From assembly GCA_963629575.1 (NCBI GenBank), contig CAVGIM010000055.1, positions 1 to 15,733 on the forward strand: 15,733 nucleotides of DNA, in the 5' to 3' direction. Position 1 is the first letter of the stretch. Every line of letters begins with the position of its first letter. This stretch comes from Hallerella sp963629575. Its GTDB lineage: Bacteria > Fibrobacterota > Fibrobacteria > Fibrobacterales > Fibrobacteraceae. Below are positions 7,031-12,764 of the stretch, one piece after another. Position numbers and translations under genes: made by a program. The notes beneath the pieces were generated by a model. That model was not told where the DNA came from and searched no databases. It was given only the letters and a program-made list of their open reading frames with translations.

Positions 7031-7043
7031 TATCTTTCTTTCG
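7031..7043 (+). promoter_or_regulatory. Predicted leaderless promoter of the phosphatase gene (-10 box)
   Basis: TATCTTTC (7031-7038) is followed by TTTCG and the ATG at 7044, the same 5-nt gap as at aroA and rfbA. The 25-nt gap after rfbC is AT-rich and has no Shine-Dalgarno. This suggests that the polysaccharide export genes start a separate transcript, or at least have an internal promoter, despite the short distance from rfbC. Confidence 0.5.
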
Positions 7044-7481
7044 ATGAAAAAAATCCTCGTGCTCTGTACCGGAAATGTCTGCCGAAGTCCGACAGCGGAA
7101 TATCTGTTGCGGAAAAGTCTCGATGCGAAAAGCTATTCCGTCGAAAGCGCGGGGATAGGCGCACTCGTGAATTCCGCTCCGGAATCCCTGGCGGAAAAGG
7201 TCGCGATAGCGCACCATCTGGATATTTCTTCCCACCGTTCGCGGCAAGTGACGATGGACATGCTTCGGTGGGCGGACTTGGTCCTCGTCATGGAAAGAAA
7301 CCAGAAAACATGCCTTCTCGAACGCTATCCGTGGCTCGACGGAAAAATCTTCCGGTATGGAGAGCCGCTGAAAGTCGATATTCCCGATCCGCACGGACGA
7401 CCGGAAAGCGCCTTCGTCATGGCTTGGAACTTTATCGAAAAATTGACCCCCTACTGGGTGGAAAGGATTTCCCACCTCTGA
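7044..7481 (+). CDS. wzb: Low-molecular-weight protein-tyrosine phosphatase (Wzb-type)
   Basis: 145 aa cytoplasmic phosphatase. The P-loop CTGNVCRSP gives the CX5R motif with nucleophile Cys8 and Arg14. The general acid is Asp115 in IPDPHG, where many family members have DPY or DPF. Length fits the family. In capsule and exopolysaccharide systems the Wzb enzyme dephosphorylates the tyrosine-rich tail of the Wzc autokinase. Here it lies 7 nt upstream of a Wzc homologue, but that homologue lacks both the tyrosine tail and the Walker A lysine, so its true substrate is unclear. The start is set by the conserved MKKILVLC N-terminus; no Shine-Dalgarno is present. Confidence 0.92.
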   Translation: MKKILVLCTGNVCRSPTAEYLLRKSLDAKSYSVESAGIGALVNSAPESLAEKVAIAHHLDISSHRSRQVTMDMLRWADLVLVMERNQKTCLLERYPWLDGKIFRYGEPLKVDIPDPHGRPESAFVMAWNFIEKLTPYWVERISHL

Positions 7482-7488
7482 GGAAAAA

Positions 7489-9540
7489 ATGACAGTCTTG
7501 ACCGAAAAGAATTCTTCTAACTCGCAGGAAAACCCCTGGGTGGAATTGCTAAAGGATATTTGGGCAAACAAGGCTCTGGTCCTTGTCACCATGATCGTCT
7601 CGATGGTTGTCGGCGTTTTTACCGCGATGTGGATGCGACCGGTCTATGAAGCGAACGCGCTGATGCAGGTCAAGGTGAAGGGCGGTTCCCTCTCGGCGAT
7701 GCTTGGCGATGTCGGCGCGCTTCTCGGCATGGGTGGCGGTTCGTCGGAAACGGAAACGCAGCTGATGCAGAGTCGGCGCATTCTGGAAGAGGTCATCGAT
7801 TCGCTGGGGCTTCGCTACAACGCGACACCGACAAGCGTTATCGACCGTCTTCTGCATCGCGAAGGTCGCGTCGATGTCCAGTACCTCTATCTGCCGGATT
7901 CCACCGTGCTTCCGAAGGAGCGCCTGGGAATGCCCTGGACGCTTGTCGCGGACGATTCCGCGCATTTTTCCGTCTATGACGATTTGGGAGCGAAGGTCCT
8001 TTCCGGGATTCCCGGCGAAATGGCTTCTGCGCCATACGGTACGGATTCTGTCAAGATCCTCGTTCCCCTGATGCGGGTGACTGCCGGCCAGAAATTCGCA
8101 CTGTCCGCTTCGTCGATGATTTCCACTATCAAGACCGTGACGGGAAATCTTTCGATTTCCGAAGTGGGAAAGAAAACGGGGATTCTGTCCGTCGCCTACC
8201 AGGACGAATATGTCGATCGGGCGGTTCTCGTTGTCGATACGCTGACCGCCGCCTACCTGCGGTTGAACGGGGAATTCGGTTCGTTCGACATCAGAAACAC
8301 GCTTTCCATTCTCGAAGAACAGCTTCCCGGAGCGCGCCGGGTTCTAGACAGCCTGGTCGCGGAGCTGAACGACTATCGGGAAAAAATCGGATCGGCGGAC
8401 ATCGCGGCGGAGACGAGAATCGCGCTAGAGTCGCAGATGCGCTTGCAGCAGCAGATAGTCCAGCTAGAGCAGATGCGCGAGGAAAAGGCTCGTCTCTTCG
8501 ACGCTTCGCACCCGGCGATTGTCACGATGGACCGGCAGATTGCGGCGCTCAACAAGGAAATTTCCAAGGGCAATTCGGTGGCGAAGAAGCTCCCCGAATC
8601 CCAGCAGAAGATCTTGACGCTCACGACGGAAATACAGTTTGCCCAGATGATTTATTCCGACATTCTGAAACGCGTGGAACAGATGCGTCTGCTCGTGAAC
8701 GGGACTTCCGAATCGGCAATGATTATCGATCCGGCCGTGGGAAATCCAAAGCCCGTCAAGCCCAAGAGAAAAATGGTGGTCCTCGCGTTCATGTTTGCCG
8801 GTTTTTGCGCGGCTATCGGGCTTACTTCGCTCCGGAAGAAATTCAACAAAGTGACGGATCCATCCGCGGTCTCCAGGGAGACGGGCGCTATCGTCTATGC
8901 CTGCATTGCCAAGGGCGAAAGCGAAGCGGAAACGGGAATTCGTACTCTGCGGCTTTCGCTAGAACTCGAATCGGTCGCGGGGAACATGGTCCTCTGCTTC
9001 TCGGGGCTTGCGCATCGGGTCGGAAATACTTTTGTCGCCACCCATACGGCAAGGCTTTTCGCGGCTTCCGGGAAAAAGGTCCTGCTTATCGATGCCGATT
9101 TGCAAAATGGAATGCTGAAGGAACTCTTCGGGCTGGAAAATCCGGAAGGGCTTGTCGAAGTTCTCGCGGGAACGGTTTCGCTCGAATCGGCGATTGGCAA
9201 GACGAAAACGTCCGGACTGGATGTCCTGCCGACCGGTGCGCGCCTGACGTGTTCGGAAGGCGTCTTTGCGTCCGAGCGATTTGCGGATTTCGTTCGAAAG
9301 GCGCGGTCTCTTTACGACGTCGTCGTTGTGGATGCGCCATCGCTTTGCGAGGCGAAGAATGCGGTGTTTATCGGCAAGCAATGCGACAAGACGATTTTGA
9401 CATTTGAATATGGACGCAGTTCGATGGATAGCCTGGTCGCAAGCCTTTCTCTGCTTCCCAGGGAGATTCCGTCGAGAGCCTTTGTCATGAACAGGTATAT
9501 TGAAACGAAAAAGAAAAACGCTAGGGAGTTTTCAGCATGA
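7489..9540 (+). CDS. wzc: Wzc-like polysaccharide copolymerase with a degenerate tyrosine-kinase domain
   Basis: 683 aa inner-membrane protein. A Wzz-type region starts with a transmembrane segment (about 29-49), followed by a large periplasmic part with helical stretches (about 285-400) and a second transmembrane segment (429-448). The cytoplasmic part is a BY-kinase P-loop domain. Walker A' is intact (KVLLIDADLQNG, Asp535, Asp537) and Walker B is recognisable (VVVVDAPS, Asp615). Walker A, however, reads SGLAHRVGNTFV: the invariant Lys before Thr is Asn513 (codon AAT, 9025-9027) and the upstream Pro is His. The C-terminus YIETKKKNAREFSA has a single Tyr instead of a cluster. Autokinase activity is therefore unlikely, while chain-length control or export could persist. 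ATG 7489 has GAGG 5 nt upstream. The stop overlaps manC by 4 nt. No Wza exporter gene is present. Confidence 0.93.
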   Translation: MTVLTEKNSSNSQENPWVELLKDIWANKALVLVTMIVSMVVGVFTAMWMRPVYEANALMQVKVKGGSLSAMLGDVGALLGMGGGSSETETQLMQSRRILEEVIDSLGLRYNATPTSVIDRLLHREGRVDVQYLYLPDSTVLPKERLGMPWTLVADDSAHFSVYDDLGAKVLSGIPGEMASAPYGTDSVKILVPLMRVTAGQKFALSASSMISTIKTVTGNLSISEVGKKTGILSVAYQDEYVDRAVLVVDTLTAAYLRLNGEFGSFDIRNTLSILEEQLPGARRVLDSLVAELNDYREKIGSADIAAETRIALESQMRLQQQIVQLEQMREEKARLFDASHPAIVTMDRQIAALNKEISKGNSVAKKLPESQQKILTLTTEIQFAQMIYSDILKRVEQMRLLVNGTSESAMIIDPAVGNPKPVKPKRKMVVLAFMFAGFCAAIGLTSLRKKFNKVTDPSAVSRETGAIVYACIAKGESEAETGIRTLRLSLELESVAGNMVLCFSGLAHRVGNTFVATHTARLFAASGKKVLLIDADLQNGMLKELFGLENPEGLVEVLAGTVSLESAIGKTKTSGLDVLPTGARLTCSEGVFASERFADFVRKARSLYDVVVVDAPSLCEAKNAVFIGKQCDKTILTFEYGRSSMDSLVASLSLLPREIPSRAFVMNRYIETKKKNAREFSA

Positions 9541-10913
9541 TAAACCTAATCCTTTGCGGCGGGTGCGGAACGCGCCTCTGGCCGGTCAGCCGTACGCTGA
9601 TGCCGAAACAGTTCGCCAAGCTCTTTAATGGAAGTTCTCTTTTCCAGGGAACGGTCCTGACAAATTCTGTCGTTTGCGAATCTCAATACATCATCAGCAA
9701 CGCGGAACAGTATTTTTTGGCGAAAGACCAGCTTTCCGAAATTTCGCAAAAGGGGACGGCGCGCTTTATGCTCGAACCCGTTGGCAGGAATACCGCTCCG
9801 GCAATCGCTCTCGCGAGTCTTACGCTTGACCCGGAAACGGTCGTTCTCGTTTCTCCGTCGGATCATGTCATCAGAAACAGGGATGCCTACCTGAAGTGCC
9901 TAAGAAAGGCGGAATCCTTGGCGAAAAGCGGAAACCTCGTGACGTTCGGAATTACGCCGACAAGCCCCGAAACGGGTTACGGCTACATCGAAGCGGACGG
10001 CGAGAATGTCAAGCGGTTCGTCGAAAAGCCAAATTTCGAAACGGCGAAGAAGTATCTCGAAAACGGAAACTTTTACTGGAACAGCGGAATCTTCTGCTTC
10101 AAGGTTTCGACCTTTCTCTCGGAACTCGAAAAGTACGCTCCGGAAATGCACAGGGCCTGCCAGGCAGCCTTGGCGGGGGCGACAAGGGAAAACGAGCTGC
10201 TCCGCGTAAAGCATGACGACATGATGGCGATTCCCGCGAATTCCATCGACTATGCGGTGATGGAAAAGTCGGACCGGGTAAAAGTCGTTCCCTCGGATAT
10301 CGGCTGGTCGGATCTCGGGTCGTTCGATGCGCTTTACGAAGAATATCCGCACGATGAATCGGGAAACAATCTCAATCCAAGGCACGTTTCGGTCGGGACC
10401 ACCAATTCCATGGTCATCGGAAACCAGCGCCTGGTCGCGACGATCGATCTTGACAAGATGCTTGTCGTGGATACTCCCGATGCGCTTCTGGTCGCTCCGC
10501 TGTCGAGTAGCCAGAAGGTGAAATCCGTCGTGGAAAAGCTCAAGGAACAACGTTCGCCCTTGCCGGATGTCCCGCAGACCGTGAACCGCCCGTGGGGAAC
10601 GTATTCCGTGCTGGAAGATACGGAACGCTACAAGATAAAAAGGATCGTGGTGAAGCCGGGAAAGCGTCTCAGCCTGCAGAAGCACCTGCACCGTTCGGAG
10701 CATTGGGTCGTTGTCAGCGGAACGGCGACATGCACGGTTGGGGAAAAGGTCTTTTACGTGCGACCGAACGAATCGACTTACATCCAGATAGGCGAAGTTC
10801 ACCGGTTGCAGAACGAGGGAAACCTGCCGCTGGTCATCGTCGAAGTCCAGGTCGGGGAATACACGGGCGAAGACGACATTATCCGTCTGCAGGACGACTA
10901 CAAGCGTTCTTAG
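9537..10913 (+). CDS. manC: Bifunctional mannose-1-phosphate guanylyltransferase / mannose-6-phosphate isomerase
   Basis: 458 aa cytoplasmic type II enzyme supplying GDP-mannose for polysaccharide. The N-terminal pyrophosphorylase domain has CGGCGTRLWPVSR near residue 7, LEPVGRNTAPAIALA, SPSDHVI and the RFVEKP signature, followed by FYWNSGIFCF. The C-terminal cupin isomerase domain (about 350-458) has RPWGTYSVL, the metal-binding QKHLHRSEHWVVVSGTATC and the ESTYIQIGEVHRLQN stretch. Length fits the bifunctional class. The ATG overlaps the wzc stop as ATGA, and AGGGAG lies 8 nt upstream inside wzc, so it is co-transcribed and coupled with wzc. A strong terminator follows. Confidence 0.96.
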   Translation: MINLILCGGCGTRLWPVSRTLMPKQFAKLFNGSSLFQGTVLTNSVVCESQYIISNAEQYFLAKDQLSEISQKGTARFMLEPVGRNTAPAIALASLTLDPETVVLVSPSDHVIRNRDAYLKCLRKAESLAKSGNLVTFGITPTSPETGYGYIEADGENVKRFVEKPNFETAKKYLENGNFYWNSGIFCFKVSTFLSELEKYAPEMHRACQAALAGATRENELLRVKHDDMMAIPANSIDYAVMEKSDRVKVVPSDIGWSDLGSFDALYEEYPHDESGNNLNPRHVSVGTTNSMVIGNQRLVATIDLDKMLVVDTPDALLVAPLSSSQKVKSVVEKLKEQRSPLPDVPQTVNRPWGTYSVLEDTERYKIKRIVVKPGKRLSLQKHLHRSEHWVVVSGTATCTVGEKVFYVRPNESTYIQIGEVHRLQNEGNLPLVIVEVQVGEYTGEDDIIRLQDDYKRS

Positions 10914-10929
10914 TTGCCGATAATCGCGC

Positions 10930-10961
10930 AAAAAAGGCTCCGCATTTTTGCGGAGCCTTTT
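10930..10961. terminator. Bidirectional rho-independent terminator
   Basis: A perfect 8-bp stem GGCTCCGC (10936-10943) / GCGGAGCC (10950-10957) encloses a 6-nt ATTTTT loop. It is preceded by an A run and followed by TTTT, so the stem can extend by A-T pairs and works on both strands. It sits between the convergent manC and FKBP genes, 16 nt past the manC stop and 12 nt from the FKBP stop. Confidence 0.93.
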
Positions 10962-10973
10962 CGTTAAAGAGGC

Positions 10974-12128
10974 TTATTCCTGCGAGCCCAGGTATTCGAC
11001 GACAAAGACGAGCGTCGCGTTTCCGGGAATCGGACCGCCGCCGCGATTGCCGTAGCCGAGTTCGGGCGGAATGACCAGTACGCGCTTTTCGCCGGGAAGC
11101 ATCCCTTCGACGCCCAGGTCCCAGCCGCGGATGACGTTTCCCTTGCCCAGCGGAAAGTTGAAGATCTGTCCGCGATCGCGCGAGCTGTCGAACTTTTTTC
11201 CGTCCGAAAGGAATCCGGTGTAGTGGACGCGGACATTCTGTCCGGATCGGGCGCCTTCGCCTTCGCCTTCGTGGATTACCGCGTAGCGGAGACCTTCCGG
11301 ACCGTCCTTGAGGTCGAGCTTTTCGATGTCCGGGAAAAAGTCCATCGTCTCGGCGAGAGCGTCGTCTATTTCGACGTTTTCCATTTCGACGCGGAAAACG
11401 AGCGTGGAGTTTGGCGGAATCACGCTGTAGGACTTGGCGCCGTATCCCATCGACGGGCTGATCTTTAGCCAGCGTACCGCGCCGGGAGCGATCCCGTCAA
11501 GGCCGATTTCCCACCCGGCGATGAGCCTTCCGCCGCCGAGGACGGTCGCTAGAGGCTTTCCGTAGTCCTTGGAACTCGAAAACTTTCGGCCGGACGCAAG
11601 CCACCCCGTGTAGTGCACCTGTACGCGCGTTCCCTGGGCGGCCGGCGTTCCCGAACCCGTCTTTTCGTCCCAGTAGAAGACTCCGTTTTCGAGCTTTTTC
11701 CAGTCGGCCTTTTTGGAATCGGCGAAGTCGTCGGGCTTTAGCGGCGGATCGGCGGAAACCAGCTCCACTTCGAAGTAGAGATCCGAGCGCGGGGGGATCG
11801 GGCCGATTTCGCGGTCGCCGTAAGCGAGCTGGTAGGGAATGGCGAGCTTTCGGATTTCCCCGACCTTCATGCCCAAAAGTCCGCGCTCCCAGCCCTGGAT
11901 GACCTGCCCCGCTCCGAGCGAGAATTCGAGCGGTTCGCCGCGGTCGTAGGAATTGTCGAACATCGTCATCGCGGAATCGGCGAGAAAGCTCTTGTAGTGA
12001 ACGCGAATCAGCTGCCCGTTCTGGATGGGTTCGCCCGAACCGTCCTTGACGGTGTTGACTTCGTAAGGAATTGCCCAGAGGCAAGCGGGCAACAGGAAAA
12101 GGAGAGAGAAAAGTCGGTTTTTGGACAT
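10974..12128 (-). CDS. Exported peptidyl-prolyl isomerase with three tandem FKBP domains
   Basis: 384 aa. An N-terminal signal peptide (MSKNRLFSLLFLLPACLWA) directs it to the periplasm; LPAC is a poor lipobox because of the Pro. Three FKBP-type PPIase domains follow, at about 25-125, 150-252 and 278-382, each with VHY, a VI/LI-x-GW core and a late Tyr-Gly. Domains 1 and 3 keep the active-site Phe-Asp pair (Phe57-Asp58 and Phe313-Asp314) and their Trp (80, 336) and Tyr (103, 359). In domain 2 the Asp is Ser184 after Phe183, so it is probably a weak or structural isomerase. Likely substrates are periplasmic or outer-membrane proteins (inference). The ATG at 12128 has AGGAG 5 nt upstream. It is monocistronic, divergent from the next gene and ended by the shared terminator. 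Confidence 0.93.
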   Translation of the reverse strand: MSKNRLFSLLFLLPACLWAIPYEVNTVKDGSGEPIQNGQLIRVHYKSFLADSAMTMFDNSYDRGEPLEFSLGAGQVIQGWERGLLGMKVGEIRKLAIPYQLAYGDREIGPIPPRSDLYFEVELVSADPPLKPDDFADSKKADWKKLENGVFYWDEKTGSGTPAAQGTRVQVHYTGWLASGRKFSSSKDYGKPLATVLGGGRLIAGWEIGLDGIAPGAVRWLKISPSMGYGAKSYSVIPPNSTLVFRVEMENVEIDDALAETMDFFPDIEKLDLKDGPEGLRYAVIHEGEGEGARSGQNVRVHYTGFLSDGKKFDSSRDRGQIFNFPLGKGNVIRGWDLGVEGMLPGEKRVLVIPPELGYGNRGGGPIPGNATLVFVVEYLGSQE

Positions 12129-12191
12129 GGGGACTCCTGCGGAGCAAATTAGAAAATGCTAGTTTTTTTGGACACAGACAGGTGAAATAAC
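12129..12191. promoter_or_regulatory. Divergent promoter region between the FKBP gene and the small membrane-protein gene
   Basis: 63 nt separate the two start codons. Leftward, TAATTT (minus strand, 12151-12146) is a possible -10 followed by AGGAG (12138-12134). Rightward, TAGTTT (12160-12165) within a T run is a possible -10, followed by AGGTGA (12180-12185) 6 nt before the ATG at 12192. Both genes have clear Shine-Dalgarno sites, unlike aroA, rfbA and wzb. No operator-like palindrome was seen. Confidence 0.45.
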
Positions 12192-12764
12192 ATGGATTTG
12201 ACAGTCATTTTCATTCTGGTGGCCATCGTTCTGCTCTCGCTGGTGCTTGCCGGTCTTGGGGCGTATGTGGTCATTCACAATTCGGATGAGAAAGAAAAGG
12301 AATCGAATGCCCCGGTCATCGACGTGTCCGGCCAGTATGCGGTTGTCGTTCGCCCTGCCCGAGAATCCATCGAAAAGGTCAAGCCTTCCCTTTCGGAAAT
12401 CGCCGAGTGGCTTTCGACGACGGATACCGATGCCGAAAAGCAGGGACGTCTCGTCGAGGCGTGGAAAAAAAGCATCGACGACGTGGTGAAGGTGATAGAC
12501 GAGGGCGACAGGAACGGGACCGTGACCTACCGGGTCGTGATTGGTCCAAGGAGCCGTCCGTTTTGTAGTTTTATCGGCGATGACAACTATATTACCCGCG
12601 AGCAGATTCGGAACCATGCGGAAATTCTTCCGCCATACGTTCTAGGCTGCGATTGTCATCTCGTTCCGAAGCTTCCCTGGGAAAATCCGGGAAAGTCCGG
12701 TTGGAAGGCTCTCATTCCGGAAAATGGGGCGTATCGCGTTCCCGACTGGAGACACATTGCGTAA
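12192..12764 (+). CDS. Membrane-anchored protein of unknown function with a C-terminal Cys/His motif
   Basis: 190 aa; no family recognised. Residues about 4-27 form a single hydrophobic segment (VIFILVAIVLLSLVLAGLGA), so it is probably a bitopic inner-membrane protein. The orientation is uncertain, because there is little charge before the segment and an acidic and lysine-rich stretch after it (31-38). A helical middle (about 55-103) leads to a compact C-terminal domain with RSRPFCSFIGDDNYITREQI (Cys125) and PPYVLGCDCHLVP (Cys153, Cys155, His156). This spacing could bind a metal or an iron-sulphur cluster, or form a disulphide. ATG 12192 has AGGTGA 6 nt upstream. Its end overlaps the next gene by 8 nt, which suggests co-translation with the PorV-like outer-membrane protein. 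Confidence 0.8.
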   Translation: MDLTVIFILVAIVLLSLVLAGLGAYVVIHNSDEKEKESNAPVIDVSGQYAVVVRPARESIEKVKPSLSEIAEWLSTTDTDAEKQGRLVEAWKKSIDDVVKVIDEGDRNGTVTYRVVIGPRSRPFCSFIGDDNYITREQIRNHAEILPPYVLGCDCHLVPKLPWENPGKSGWKALIPENGAYRVPDWRHIA

